The position numbers were made by a program, and so were the translations under genes. DNA of 44,372 nucleotides. It comes from Pelagibius litoralis. Its GTDB lineage: Bacteria > Pseudomonadota > Alphaproteobacteria > Kiloniellales > Kiloniellaceae. Positions 7,443 to 16,648 of this stretch are shown here, one piece after another; the first letter of the stretch is position 1; the number at the start of each line of letters is the position of its first letter. Below the pieces are notes generated by a model, which ran no database searches, had not been told where the DNA came from, and saw nothing but the letters and a program-made list of their open reading frames with translations. The stretch covers positions 1 through 44,372 of the forward strand of contig NZ_JAAQPH010000032.1 in the NCBI RefSeq assembly GCF_011683915.1. Reading direction: 5' to 3'.

Positions 7443-8911
7443 ATGCGGCTCCGCGCGTGTTTCACAACTGGCCAGACCCAAACGGCAAGCACCGTCAACG
7501 CCAACGCAGCGGCAATCGGGCGAGAGACAAAGATCAGCAGGTTGCCGTCAGATTTGAGCATTGAGGTGACGAAATTGAACTCAAGCATGCCCCCCAGAAC
7601 GATGCCGAGAATGGCAGGGGCCACCGGGATGCCGTTTTCCTCGAACAGCCACCCGACCAGCCCGAAAACCAGCATCACGACGACACTAAAAGCGGTGTTG
7701 TTGATCGCAAAGCTGCCGACAATGCAGCAGGCAAACACCACGGGCAGGTAGTAGGCAGGCTTGATCGTGAGCAAGTGGCGCGAGATACGGATAATGAGCC
7801 AGCCAAAGGGGATAAGCAGCAGGTTGGCCAGAAAGAACGCGATGAAGATCGCGTATACCAGCTCGGGCGTTTTTGTGAAAATGATCGGGCCAGGCTCAAG
7901 CCCTTTGAGGTAGAGTACACCGATGACAATGGCCGTGATGCTGTCGCCGGGGATGCCAAAGACCAGCGTCGGCACCCAAGCACTGGAAAGCGCGCCATTG
8001 TTGGCGGCGCCCGCCTCGACAATGCCTTCGTCATGGCCCTCGCCGAATTTCTCGGGCGTTTTCGATCTGCGCTTGGCCACCGCATAGGCGACCCATGCGG
8101 CGATATCAGCGCCCGCACCTGGCAGCGCACCGATCATTGAACCCGTGAGGCTGCCTCGCAGCAGGTTGGTTTTGCGTCGCATAAGATTGGCACCGAGGCC
8201 CTGAAAGACCGGACCCATATTGGGCGGTGTGATCTTGGCCTGGGTTTGGGTGATATTGCGCAAGATCTCCGGGATGGCGAACATGCCGATCATTGCCGGG
8301 ATGAAGCTGACACCGCCCATTAGTTCGGTCGAGCCGAAGGTAAATCGGGGTTGGCCCGCAACCTCGTCGATGCCGATAGAGGCCACCCATAGGCCGAATA
8401 GCAGCGAGAGCACGCCCTTCAGCGGTGCTCCGGTCGAGATGACGGCGGCGCAGCTCAGACCAAGAAGGGCCAGCCAGAAATACTCTACGGATGAGAAGTT
8501 GGTCGCAAATTTCGCCAACAGCGGCGCGGCAACCATCAGTAGGATCACCCCAATCACGCCGCCGACACAGGCCGCCGCCATAGACAGCCCAAGAGCGCGC
8601 TCCGGGCGGCCCGCCTTCGCCATGGCATGCGCATCTTGCACATAGGCAGCCGAAGCTGGAGTGCCCGGAATTCGCAACAGGGCACCGGGAATGTCGCCTG
8701 CAAAGATCGCCATGGCCGCGAGCGCGGCGATGGCGGAAATCGCAGGCACCGGGTCCATGAAAAAGGTGATCGGGATCAACAGCGCGACACCCATCACCGC
8801 CGTCAGACCCGGAATAGCGCCGATGGTCAGTCCCAGAAGGCTCGCGACAATCACGGTACCCAGCACATCGGGCTGAAAGACCAGAGCCAGCGCTTCGGCG
8901 AAGACGCTCAT
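7439..8911 (-). CDS. tctA: Tripartite tricarboxylate transporter permease TctA
   Basis: The 490-residue membrane protein matches TctA throughout: GLTIGAIPGLTAVMGVALLIP near the N-terminus, LLRIPGTPASAAYVQDAHAMAKAG, GSLTGSMIGALPGAGADIAAW, and EAGAANNGALSSAWVPTLVFGIPGDSITA. It is the large channel subunit of the TTT importer, working with TctB and the binding protein TctC. The ATG at 8911 is chosen because it overlaps the tctB stop (ATGA) and stands about 10 bases from GGAGG; an ATG three codons upstream touches the same box too closely. A second, decayed copy of a tctA gene is present at 15793-16378 in the same operon. Confidence 0.95.
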   Translation of the reverse strand: MSVFAEALALVFQPDVLGTVIVASLLGLTIGAIPGLTAVMGVALLIPITFFMDPVPAISAIAALAAMAIFAGDIPGALLRIPGTPASAAYVQDAHAMAKAGRPERALGLSMAAACVGGVIGVILLMVAAPLLAKFATNFSSVEYFWLALLGLSCAAVISTGAPLKGVLSLLFGLWVASIGIDEVAGQPRFTFGSTELMGGVSFIPAMIGMFAIPEILRNITQTQAKITPPNMGPVFQGLGANLMRRKTNLLRGSLTGSMIGALPGAGADIAAWVAYAVAKRRSKTPEKFGEGHDEGIVEAGAANNGALSSAWVPTLVFGIPGDSITAIVIGVLYLKGLEPGPIIFTKTPELVYAIFIAFFLANLLLIPFGWLIIRISRHLLTIKPAYYLPVVFACCIVGSFAINNTAFSVVVMLVFGLVGWLFEENGIPVAPAILGIVLGGMLEFNFVTSMLKSDGNLLIFVSRPIAAALALTVLAVWVWPVVKHARSRM

Positions 8912-9366
8912 ATGAGCCATCCCTCCACAACACCAAACGGCAACGGAATGCGAAGCAGCACGCCGAAAATCACGTGCAGAAGAAGGGTCAGCCCGACCGC
9001 CACGCCAAGCCCGATCAATACCCGGCCACCGGCCAAGAGAATCAGTGCGAGAATGAGCAAGAACGTCGTTAGGATAAATCCCAGAGATGGCCCAAGCAGA
9101 ACCCAGGCGATGCCGCCCGCGAGCAGCGCTGCGGCCCTGAGCCCGCGGCGCGAGCGCATCCAGTCTGGCAGGGTGAACCAGGGCCTCGTCGAGGGGCCTA
9201 GGATCATCGCAAGCCCTGTGAGCGCCAGACAAGCCGCCGTGATGTGCGGGAAGAATGCCGAGCCAAATTGTTGGCCGGGCACAGCGCGAAACCCGAAGGT
9301 GCCGTACACGATAGCGACTGCGCCAACTACAGCGACGATGCCGATGAAGCGATTGGAAAACTGCAT
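8908..9366 (-). CDS. tctB: Tripartite tricarboxylate transporter small subunit TctB
   Basis: The 152-residue protein has four hydrophobic segments and the TctB layout: an N-terminal span, the short conserved stretch GQQFGSAFFPHITAACLALTGL, and paired C-terminal spans including GFILTTFLLILALILLAGGR. It is the small membrane subunit of the TTT system. It lies 48 bases after tctC and overlaps tctA by four bases. Confidence 0.92.
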   Translation of the reverse strand: MQFSNRFIGIVAVVGAVAIVYGTFGFRAVPGQQFGSAFFPHITAACLALTGLAMILGPSTRPWFTLPDWMRSRRGLRAAALLAGGIAWVLLGPSLGFILTTFLLILALILLAGGRVLIGLGVAVGLTLLLHVIFGVLLRIPLPFGVVEGWLI

Positions 9367-9414
9367 GGTTTTTTGCGTGCTCGGGCCGACACCAGGCCGA
9401 CCCGAGCGTGCCTG

Positions 9415-10377
9415 TTACTTGGCGATACCAAGATCTGTCAGCAGTTCTTTGGCCGCGCCGGAAAACTCTGCGGCGAAGGCGGAGAACGCCTCGGATCCGT
9501 CGAACAGCGGGGTGATTCCGCGCTGCGCTAAGGCGTCCTGAACTGCAGCCGATCCATGTGCCGCTTCAGCTGCAGTTTCAATCTTGGCCTTGATGTCCTC
9601 TGGAAGCCCCGACGGCGCACAGAGCGAGAACCAGTTCGTCAGCGACCAATCCACGCCGCTTTCCTTCAGCGTCGGCACGTCAGGGAACGCAGGGGAGCGC
9701 TCATCAGCCATGATGCCGAGGATCTTAACTTCTCCAGCATCTGCAAGCGCGCGGGCTTCAATAGGCGATCCAGTGAACATGCTGATACCGCCAGACACCA
9801 AATCCTGTAGCGCCGGGGCGCCGCCCTTTGATGGAATGAACTTGACCGTGTCTGCCGAAGCACCTGCCGTTTTCATCATGCCGGCAACCGCCATGTGCCA
9901 TGGCCCCCCAAGCCCCGAGCCGGACGATGACAACTCACCTGACTTGGCGGCTTCAACCACCTCTTGAATGGACCCATAAGGACTGTCGGCCGCGACCGTC
10001 ACGCCAGCCGGGATCGTTGCAAGTCGTGAGATCAGATCGTAACTGGCTGGATTAATATCTGCCAAACCGACGGTCTCGAAATAGGTGATTTCAGACGTGC
10101 AAGCGCCCAGCGTGTAGCCATCAGCTGTGCTGTTGGCAATGGCCGAATGCCCTACAACGCCGGAGCCGCCGGTGCGGTTGATAACATTGATGGGCTGGCC
10201 CAGCTCTTTTTCGAATCCAACGGCAAATATACGGATGATGGTGTCGGTGCCGCCGCCTGCGCCCCAAGGCACGATGATTGTGACGGGACGCTCGGGGTAT
10301 TCTGCCAGCGCGGGCGCCGCGACAAGGGTTGCAAGTGCCGTCAGTCCGGCGGCAAAAGTGAACTTTAACGATGTCAT
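9415..10377 (-). CDS. tctC: Tripartite tricarboxylate transporter substrate-binding protein TctC
   Basis: The 320-residue periplasmic protein is of the Bug/TctC family. A Sec signal peptide (FTFAAGLTALATLVAAPALA) is followed by EYPERPVTIIVPWGAGGGTDTIIR, the hallmark of the family. The C-terminal half has FIPSKGGAPALQDLVSGGISMF and PSGLPEDIKAKIE. These proteins bind carboxylates with high affinity. The ATG at 10377 has GGAGG about six bases upstream; an in-frame start six codons earlier lacks one. The gene lies 66 bases behind the semialdehyde dehydrogenase gene, so substrate capture and catabolism are co-transcribed. Confidence 0.94.
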   Translation of the reverse strand: MTSLKFTFAAGLTALATLVAAPALAEYPERPVTIIVPWGAGGGTDTIIRIFAVGFEKELGQPINVINRTGGSGVVGHSAIANSTADGYTLGACTSEITYFETVGLADINPASYDLISRLATIPAGVTVAADSPYGSIQEVVEAAKSGELSSSGSGLGGPWHMAVAGMMKTAGASADTVKFIPSKGGAPALQDLVSGGISMFTGSPIEARALADAGEVKILGIMADERSPAFPDVPTLKESGVDWSLTNWFSLCAPSGLPEDIKAKIETAAEAAHGSAAVQDALAQRGITPLFDGSEAFSAFAAEFSGAAKELLTDLGIAK

Positions 10378-10443
10378 TTCATCCTCCCATGCCACTGTTT
10401 GCGTAATAACCGCACTCGGCGTGGCGACCGGGCACGGATTTTC

Positions 10444-11949
10444 TCAGAACGTCTCGGGCAAAAGCGCGTCTGGGACGTTTTGGTAGCAGACAGGGCGCAA
10501 GAAGCGCCGGATGGACAAAGTGCCAACCGAAGTGGCACCAAAATTGGTCGAGGCTGGATAAGGCCCGCCATGGACCATCGTGTCGGAGACCTCGACGCCC
10601 GTTGGAAAACCATTGACCAAGACGCGGCCTGCCTTGCGCTCGATCAGCGGCATCAGGGCTTGGGCCGCGCCCGTGTCGTCCTCATCCATGTGGAGCGTGC
10701 AGGTCAGCTGCCCCTGGATGGCGCGCGCGATGTCGGCCATTTCGTCAAGGTTTTCGGCCACGACGACGATGCCTAAGGGGCCAAACACCTCTTCTTGCAG
10801 GTCGTGATTGGCCAGCCAGTCCGTGGCCGAGATCTGATAGAGGTAGGGCTTGGCCTCGCGACCGTCGCGAGCCGTGCCCAGTAACTCGCTCACGCCCGCG
10901 CCATCTGCCACACGAGCCACACCGCTGCGATAGGCGTCGGCAATGCCGTCGGTCAGCATGGTCTGCGCGCTTGCATCTTTCAAAGCGGATTTGGCTGCGC
11001 TGACAAAACCTTCTGCACCGGGCAGGACCACGGCGATGCCGGGGTTTGTGCAGAACTGCCCCGCGCCCATGGTGAGCGAGCCGGCCCAACCGATGCCAAT
11101 CTCGGCACCACGAGCCTTCGTGGCCGCCGGCAGGAGGAACATCGGGTTGACGGAGCCAAGCTCGCCAAAGAAGGGGATCGGCTCGGGCCGCGCAGCACAG
11201 AGGTCAAACAAGGCGCGCCCGCCAGCGAGTGAGCCTGTAAAGCCCACGGCGCGGATCAGCGGGTGCTGCACCAGTGCGGTGCCCACGTCGCGTTTGCCGC
11301 CTTGGATGAGGCTGAATGTGCCTGCGGGCATGCCGGTTTTCTGGATCGCCGCGTAAATGGCCTCGGCCACGATCTCGCCCGTGCCGGGATGGGCAGAATG
11401 GCCTTTCACCACCACGGGGCAACCTGCGGCCAATGCTGCCGCCGTGTCACCGCCTGCGGTCGAAAAGGCCAGCGGAAAGTTGGAGGCCCCAAAGACCGCA
11501 ACGGGGCCGATGGGCCGCTGGATCATCTTGAGGTCCGGCCGTGGCAGCGGCGCGCGGTCGGGCAAGGGAGCATCATGGCGGCGGTCCAGATAGTCACCCT
11601 TCAGGATATGCTCGGCAAAGAGGCGCAATTGCCCCATTGTCCGCCCGCGTTCGCCCTGAAGCCGCGCCGCGGGCAAACCGGTCTCTTGCGTGCCAATCTC
11701 GGTGATGGCGTCGCCGCGGGCCTCGATCTCATCCGCGATTGCGTTGAGGAAGGCCGCGCGGCTCTCGCGGGTGCCGCAGCCATAGGTCTCGAATGCCACC
11801 TCAGCGGCCTCGCAAGCCCGGCTGACCAGGTCGGTCGTGCCGATGCAAAAGGCGTGGGCGGAACCATGCGCAGGCTCAGAGGTAAAGGTCTGATCAGCCG
11901 CGACCCAATCGCCGGCAACCAGGTGTTTTCCGTGCGGTATAAAGCTCAC
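10444..11949 (-). CDS. Alpha-ketoglutarate semialdehyde dehydrogenase (2,5-dioxovalerate dehydrogenase)
   Basis: The 501-residue aldehyde dehydrogenase carries all catalytic residues: Asn157 (GASNFPLAF), Lys182 (VVVKGHSAHPGTG), Glu263 (FFGELGSVNP) and the nucleophile Cys300 (GAGQFCTNPG). The VVVKGHSAHPGTGE and GELGSVNPMFLLP blocks are typical of the alpha-ketoglutarate semialdehyde dehydrogenase group rather than general ALDHs. It would oxidise 2,5-dioxopentanoate to 2-oxoglutarate with NAD(P)+, the last step of non-phosphorylative pentose-acid and of hydroxyproline degradation. The 2-keto-3-deoxy-L-arabinonate dehydratase in the same operon, and the absence of hydroxyproline enzymes, point to the sugar-acid route. 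Confidence 0.92.
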   Translation of the reverse strand: MSFIPHGKHLVAGDWVAADQTFTSEPAHGSAHAFCIGTTDLVSRACEAAEVAFETYGCGTRESRAAFLNAIADEIEARGDAITEIGTQETGLPAARLQGERGRTMGQLRLFAEHILKGDYLDRRHDAPLPDRAPLPRPDLKMIQRPIGPVAVFGASNFPLAFSTAGGDTAAALAAGCPVVVKGHSAHPGTGEIVAEAIYAAIQKTGMPAGTFSLIQGGKRDVGTALVQHPLIRAVGFTGSLAGGRALFDLCAARPEPIPFFGELGSVNPMFLLPAATKARGAEIGIGWAGSLTMGAGQFCTNPGIAVVLPGAEGFVSAAKSALKDASAQTMLTDGIADAYRSGVARVADGAGVSELLGTARDGREAKPYLYQISATDWLANHDLQEEVFGPLGIVVVAENLDEMADIARAIQGQLTCTLHMDEDDTGAAQALMPLIERKAGRVLVNGFPTGVEVSDTMVHGGPYPASTNFGATSVGTLSIRRFLRPVCYQNVPDALLPETF

Positions 11950-11989
11950 CTTGGGTAATCCCGTTGTCCGATGTCAATCTATGGCGACG

Positions 11990-12991
11990 TCACGCCGCCT
12001 CGTTCTTTGCGTTTTGGGCCATGCGCACCAACAGCTCGAAGGCCTGCCGGGTTGCGCCGACATTGGCGATGCCTTGGCCCGCGATATCAAAAGCCGTTCC
12101 ATGGGCAGGTGTGGCCACAGGGATCGGCAGGCCGCCCACCACCGTCACGCCACGTTCAAAGCCCATCAGTTTGATCGCGATCTGACCCTGGTCATGATAC
12201 ATGGTCACCACGGCGTCGACCTCGCCTCGCATGGCCTTCAGGAACACCGTGTCTGATGGCCAGGGGCCCGTCACATTCATCTGCTTTTTCTGGAAGGCTT
12301 TGACGACGGGTTCGATCACGTCGATTTCCTCGCGTCCGAACTTGCCATTGTCGCCCGCATGGGGGTTCAGGGCTGCGACCGCCACATGGGGCCGCATCTT
12401 GCCGGAGCGTGCCAGTGTGTCATGGGCCAACTCAACGGCGCGCAGGATGCCGGGGCCATCGATGTTGGTGGCCACGTCCTTCAGGCCGATGTGACTTGTG
12501 ACGCGGGTGGTCATGAGGTCATCAAGCACGTTGATTTCCGAATGATAGCCCTCAAAGCCCAAGTAGCGCGCCATATAGCGGTGCTCATCCTCGGCGTTGA
12601 GCCCGGCGGAGGTCATGGCGGCCTTGTTGAAGGGCGCAAACAGCACGCCGTCCACATGGCCCGCTTGTGCGAGATCGAGAGCTTTATCCAGACAGCGCAG
12701 CGACGTGTTGCCACCTGCCATGGTGACCTCCGCGACTTTCACATCACCCGCGTCGATGGTCTGAAGGTCAAGATGCGCCAGACCGTCAAACGCGCCAACG
12801 TCAGCCTCACCGATCGTTTTCAGCTGCACCTCAACCCCGGCCTGCTCAGCGCCGCGCTGCCACAGATGCGCGTCACCCACCAGCAGGATATCGGCGGCCT
12901 CAAGCACACTGTCTTCATTCAAAAGCTTGGCAATCAGTTCTGGCCCGATACCGGAGGGGTCACCGGGGACAATGGCAAGTCTGGGACGCAT
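11990..12991 (-). CDS. PdxA-family dehydrogenase (4-hydroxythreonine-4-phosphate dehydrogenase-like)
   Basis: The 333-residue protein aligns well with PdxA: GDPSGIGPEL at residues 10-19, and the three metal histidines at H167 (SHIGLKD), H211 (NPHAGDNGKFG) and H266 (YHDQGQI), matching the usual positions. PdxA-family enzymes oxidise and decarboxylate 3-hydroxy acids with NAD+. Besides vitamin B6 synthesis, PdxA2 paralogues work on four-carbon acid phosphates (threonate/erythronate) and TphB on a dihydrodiol. PdxA2 normally sits beside a DUF1537 kinase; no such kinase is in this operon. Its start overlaps the GntR stop by one base (TGATG). A catabolic role is likely and a B6 role unlikely, but the substrate is open. 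Confidence 0.88.
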   Translation of the reverse strand: MRPRLAIVPGDPSGIGPELIAKLLNEDSVLEAADILLVGDAHLWQRGAEQAGVEVQLKTIGEADVGAFDGLAHLDLQTIDAGDVKVAEVTMAGGNTSLRCLDKALDLAQAGHVDGVLFAPFNKAAMTSAGLNAEDEHRYMARYLGFEGYHSEINVLDDLMTTRVTSHIGLKDVATNIDGPGILRAVELAHDTLARSGKMRPHVAVAALNPHAGDNGKFGREEIDVIEPVVKAFQKKQMNVTGPWPSDTVFLKAMRGEVDAVVTMYHDQGQIAIKLMGFERGVTVVGGLPIPVATPAHGTAFDIAGQGIANVGATRQAFELLVRMAQNAKNEAA

Positions 12992-13704
12992 CAGTCGGCT
13001 TCCTTGGCGGTTTCAATCTCGGTGATCGCGGCGGCGATATTGGTCTCCGCCGTGCGTAGGTGGCTCTTTAGCGCTTTCCGCGCGGCAGCGGCATCGCGGG
13101 CCTTGAGGGCCTCGACGATGTCCAGGTGTTCGCTCCGGGTGGCATCGCGGCTGGCAATCCGTTGGGATGACAAAAACCGCACCCGCCACAGGCGCGCATT
13201 GTAGGTCGCATGGGTTTCGGCCAAAGCCTCATTCCCGGACGCAGCCACAATGGCCTCGTGGAAACGCATATCCATGCGGAACGCCTCTAGCTGCCCGTCC
13301 GTGTCCCGGGCCTCTTTGATCGATGTATTGATTTCCTCGATCTTGGCCAGCTGCGCGTCGGTAGCCTCTGCGCAGGCCAGTTCGCCCGCCAGAGCCTCCA
13401 ACGCGCCCTGGACCCGCAGCCAATCGTTAATTTCATCCAGCGACGGGTCGGCCACGCGTGGGCGGCGGGTGGGGCCGTAGACGATCAGCCCTTCGGTTTC
13501 GAGGATCCGCAATGCCTCTTTCAGGGGCGTTCGGCTGATGCCAAAGGCCTCGGCCAGATCCCGTTCGCGCACCGACATCCCCGGTGCAAGCCTGCCCAGC
13601 ATGATGAATTCGCGCAGGTTATCCGCCGCCTCCATCGCGAGCGACTGCCGCGGTTTTAGCTCTACAAATTCGCGCAGTTCATTTGTCCAGGCGCTCTCAC
13701 TCAT
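12991..13704 (-). CDS. GntR-family regulator, FadR subfamily (FCD domain)
   Basis: The 237-residue protein has an N-terminal GntR winged helix (NLREFIMLGRLAPGMSVRERDLAEAFGISRTPLKEALRILETEGL, residues about 29-74). A FadR-type FCD effector domain follows, with the metal-binding pattern Asp (FRMDMRFHEAI), His in that helix, and further His in RSEHLDIVEAL and LKSHL. FCD-GntR proteins usually repress a catabolic operon until its acid substrate or an intermediate binds. The gene is embedded within the operon it probably controls, between the deoxyarabinonate dehydratase (1-base gap) and pdxA-like genes. A matching operator-like palindrome is present at the operon promoter (16649-16665). Confidence 0.92.
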   Translation of the reverse strand: MSESAWTNELREFVELKPRQSLAMEAADNLREFIMLGRLAPGMSVRERDLAEAFGISRTPLKEALRILETEGLIVYGPTRRPRVADPSLDEINDWLRVQGALEALAGELACAEATDAQLAKIEEINTSIKEARDTDGQLEAFRMDMRFHEAIVAASGNEALAETHATYNARLWRVRFLSSQRIASRDATRSEHLDIVEALKARDAAAARKALKSHLRTAETNIAAAITEIETAKEAD

Positions 13705-13705
13705 C

Positions 13706-14617
13706 TTATGTCCCCCAACGCAGTACCAGTGGATCCAGAGACCGCAGAAGGTCGATCAACCGAGAGCGGATCGCCGGGTGAAGGGGTGGGATAGGGTGGC
13801 GGCAGAACTCGGATTTGATCACGCCGCCTTCCACCATTGCAGCCTTGCAAGATTGCCAGCCACATTGCCGGTTTTCATGGTTGACGGCCATTGCCACTCG
13901 GCCGTAGGCCTCCGTGGCGCCCGAGACATCACCCGCGCGATACTTCGTAATAACCGGCTTGATCTGATCGACTATCATGCCGCTGGTCATCGAGCCCGTG
14001 GCACCCGCGTCGAGATCGGCAAGCAACGTGATCGCCTCCTCACCGTCGAAAGGTGCTTCAATTGCGTCCTCGCCCTGCTCGATCAACGCACGGATTTTGT
14101 TAGCCGCGCGGGGGCACTCGATCTTAAAGAGCTTCACCGCCTCGATCTCCTTGGCCATCCGCACCAACAGCGGCACAGGCAGCTCAACGCCTGATAGCGG
14201 CGCGTCCTGCACCATGATCGGGATACCCACCTTTCCCACGGCGGCAAATTGTTCGAAGCTCTGCTCGGGCGTGCCTTTGAGCAGCGCACCGTGATAGGGA
14301 GGCATCATCATCACGATATCTGCACCAAGATCCTTGGCAAAACGCGCCCGTTCCACCGCGATCTGGGTCGCGTAGTGGCTGATCGTGACGATCACGGGCA
14401 CACGGCCTGCAATATGTTCCACGCTCAGCTGCGCCAGCACTTCGCGTTCGGCATCCGATATCAGGAACTGTTCCGAAAAATTGGCAAGCACGCAGATGCC
14501 ATCGGCACCTTGATCAATCAGGCAATCGAGCACCCGTTTCATACCCTCAAGGTCAAGCGTGCCGTCGTCGTTAAAGGGCGTGGGGGCGACGGGCCATATG
14601 CCGGAATACGTACTCAT
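13706..14617 (-). CDS. 2-keto-3-deoxy-L-arabinonate dehydratase (DHDPS/NAL superfamily)
   Basis: The 303-residue protein is of the dihydrodipicolinate synthase/N-acetylneuraminate lyase superfamily but carries signatures of the deoxyarabinonate dehydratase branch: ANFSEQF in place of the usual [17 protein letters not shown] in place of the YNVP region, Schiff-base Lys165 in [23 protein letters not shown], and the C-terminal LDPLVLRWG. These match my memory of the characterised Azospirillum enzyme along most of the length. It dehydrates 2-keto-3-deoxy-L-arabinonate (an L-pentonate-derived ketodeoxy acid) to alpha-ketoglutarate semialdehyde. Its start overlaps the stop of the enolase-family gene by four bases (ATGA), linking successive pathway steps. 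This is the strongest functional anchor of the operon. Confidence 0.9.
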   Translation of the reverse strand: MSTYSGIWPVAPTPFNDDGTLDLEGMKRVLDCLIDQGADGICVLANFSEQFLISDAEREVLAQLSVEHIAGRVPVIVTISHYATQIAVERARFAKDLGADIVMMMPPYHGALLKGTPEQSFEQFAAVGKVGIPIMVQDAPLSGVELPVPLLVRMAKEIEAVKLFKIECPRAANKIRALIEQGEDAIEAPFDGEEAITLLADLDAGATGSMTSGMIVDQIKPVITKYRAGDVSGATEAYGRVAMAVNHENRQCGWQSCKAAMVEGGVIKSEFCRHPIPPLHPAIRSRLIDLLRSLDPLVLRWGT

Positions 14618-15789
14618 TCGGTGATCTCGAAATGCTGGAGGTGCTTGTCGGTGATAGAGATGCCCAGACCCGGCGTGTTGTCATCCAGTTGCAGATATCC
14701 GTCCACCGCCTCGGCGTCGCCCTCGAAGATATAGTAGAACAGCTCATTGCCGACCTCGACGTCGAAGACGGGGAAGTATTCGCTGATCGGGCAGTTCGTA
14801 TTGGCCATGGTGAGGTGGTAATTATGCATCTGGCCTGCATGGGGGATCACAGGGATCTGCGCGGCCTCGGCAATGGCGTTGATCTTTTGTGCCGCTGTGA
14901 TCCCGCCCACGCGGTTGGTATCGTATTGCAGGATGCTGACGGCCTTTTTCTGGATGAGTTCATTGCAGCCCATGACGCTGAACTCATGCTCGCCGCCAGA
15001 GATCGGCACGATGCCCATCGCATTCAGCTCTGCATAACCCGCCACATCATCGGCAATCACCGGCTCCTCAAGCCAGCGGGGTTCGAACTTCATCAGTTTC
15101 GGCAGCATCCGCTTGGTATAATCCAGGGTCCAGCCCATGTAACATTCGAGCATGAGGTCCACGTCGTAGCCCAACACCTCGCGCAGGGCTTCAACCCGCT
15201 TGAGGTTCTCGCGCATGCCCGACATGCCATCTTTGGGGCCAAAGCCGAACCGGGACTTATAGGCCTGATAGCCGTTCTTCTGTGCATCTTCGGCCTCGCG
15301 CTGCATCGCCTCGATGCTGTCGGCATAAAGCTTGGAGTAATAGACCGGGATCTTCTCTTTCGTGCGTCCGCCCAAAAGCTTGAAGACTGGTTTGTTCACC
15401 AGCTTGCCCATCAGGTCCCAGATGGCGATGTCGATAGCCGAGATAGCCGTCATGCCGATGCCCTTGCGGCCCCAGGCATGGGTCCGGCGATACATCTTTT
15501 CCCAGATATAGGCGTAGTCGAACGGATCTTCGCCGATCACCAAGGGCGCGTACCAGTCATCAATCGCCTGCTTGACCACCGTGGGCGCCAGGGCCGCGTT
15601 GCCGATGCCGATGGTGCCGTCTTCTGCCTCTACCTCGCAAGTCAGCCATTGGTGAAACCGGAAAGAAGCCATGGCGTCGCCCTTGATCCACAACGCATCC
15701 GAGGCATTGGTGCAGAAATTGCCCTGAGGAGGAACAGTCGGGCCGGTCCAGTTCCAAACGCGGGTGCGGATAGATTTGATCTTGGTCAT
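14614..15789 (-). CDS. Enolase-superfamily sugar-acid dehydratase (rhamnonate/lyxonate dehydratase-like)
   Basis: The 391-residue protein is a mandelate racemase-subgroup member of the enolase superfamily. Residues seen: a Lys-x-Arg motif (K178, [12 protein letters not shown]), metal ligands E215 (LMLECYMGW), E241 (WLEEPV) and E267 (SGGEHEF), and the Asp-His dyad D290 ([10 protein letters not shown]) and H317 ([11 protein letters not shown]). It most resembles acid-sugar dehydratases around L-rhamnonate and L-lyxonate dehydratase, which remove water from C2-C3 to give a 2-keto-3-deoxy acid. Because the next gene encodes a 2-keto-3-deoxy-L-arabinonate dehydratase, an L-pentonate (for example L-lyxonate or L-arabinonate) fits better than the six-carbon rhamnonate. 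It is the first intact gene of the operon. Confidence 0.87.
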   Translation of the reverse strand: MTKIKSIRTRVWNWTGPTVPPQGNFCTNASDALWIKGDAMASFRFHQWLTCEVEAEDGTIGIGNAALAPTVVKQAIDDWYAPLVIGEDPFDYAYIWEKMYRRTHAWGRKGIGMTAISAIDIAIWDLMGKLVNKPVFKLLGGRTKEKIPVYYSKLYADSIEAMQREAEDAQKNGYQAYKSRFGFGPKDGMSGMRENLKRVEALREVLGYDVDLMLECYMGWTLDYTKRMLPKLMKFEPRWLEEPVIADDVAGYAELNAMGIVPISGGEHEFSVMGCNELIQKKAVSILQYDTNRVGGITAAQKINAIAEAAQIPVIPHAGQMHNYHLTMANTNCPISEYFPVFDVEVGNELFYYIFEGDAEAVDGYLQLDDNTPGLGISITDKHLQHFEITE

Positions 15790-15792
15790 TAA

Positions 15793-16378
15793 TTACTCTC
15801 GAGTGGAAACCATGGGGTCTCGTTGTTTGAACAGACGGCGCCAGAACAACGGCCCGAACAGCGCAAGAATGGTGAGCACAAGGAACAGAAGTGTCAGTGG
15901 GCGGGCAAACATCAACCACCGTTGATCGTCGAGCATGATCAAAGACTGACCGAGGCGCTTTTCGAGCATTCCGCCGAGGATCAGCCCAATAGCCAGCGGT
16001 ACAACCGAATAGCCAGAGCTGCGCAGAATGGTCTTCCACACGCGGCCATACTCCTCGCGCGTGGGCAGCTTAATGGCTTTCATAGAGACCTGACGCCGCT
16101 CGACGCTGAGCCGTTCCGCCTGCACCAAAAGCTCGGATATGCCGAAAATCCCAATCATCACTGGTAGGAAGCCGATGCCCTCGGACAACTCGTTAAAGCC
16201 GAAGGTAAAGCGCTCGACCGTGGTCAGCAGGTCCTTACCAACGGTCGCCAACAGGACACCGAAGGCCCCCGCGATGATGTTCTTCAAAGGCGTGCCATCG
16301 CCAATGGTGGCCAGCATCGAAATGCCAAAGACAGTCAGCGCGAAGTATTCGGGTGGCGCGAAGTTATACTCCATGCGT
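15793..16378 (-). pseudogene. tctA relic: N-terminus lost, middle deleted
   Basis: The open frame (196 codons to 16383) is two pieces of a TctA permease joined together. The first is the central region (PPEYFALTVFGISMLATIGDGTPLKNIIAGAFGVLLATVGKD, then GIGFLPVMIGIFGISELL). The second is the C-terminal tail (LAIGLILGGMLEKRLGQSLIM, FARPLTLLFLVLTILALF). The join is around RVWKTILRSSGYSV. Missing are the first roughly 110 residues and a block of roughly 200 or more residues that includes the GALPGAGADI and AANNG motifs. It cannot form a transporter. It lies at the front of the operon, only 3 bases from the enolase-family gene, so it is presumably transcribed. Confidence 0.85.
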
Positions 16379-16389
16379 GCCATGAGGGG

Positions 16390-16584
16390 CGCGTTTGTTA
16401 ACGACGACCATATCGGTACCCAGTTCTCGACGCGCGCGGATCATCATCATCCGCGTCGTTACATCCGTGCCGCCGCCATTACCGGCGTGCGCAATCACTT
16501 CGATGGTTTTGGATGGATATTCCTCAGCGGCAGGATCACCGCTTACAACTGCTGCAGCTGCCGCGATGGCAAACAGTTTTTCAT
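16390..16584 (-). pseudogene. tctC relic: N-terminal fragment with frameshift
   Basis: On the minus strand an ATG at 16584, with GGGAGG about 7 bases upstream, begins a TctC-type leader. One base is missing in the A-run after the first codons, so the literal frame stops at once. After correcting the shift it reads LFAIAAAAAVVSGDPAAEEYPSK, then TIEVIAHAGNGGGTDVTTR, the family hallmark seen also in the intact TctC (VTIIVPWGAGGGTDT), and ends near MVVVNKRA. It then meets the tctA relic, with tctB absent. Together these are the remains of a first TTT transporter operon. Confidence 0.8.
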
Positions 16585-16648
16585 TGATTTTCCTCCCTTG
16601 GATAATGCGCGCATTCAGCGCCTGTCACCATCATAAACAATATTCTGT

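Noticed and set aside
14632-15792. Long plus-strand open frame of about 386 codons
   Set aside because: It lies antisense across the enolase-superfamily dehydratase gene, which has all catalytic residues. The antisense product has no domain character and is Arg/His/Asp rich.
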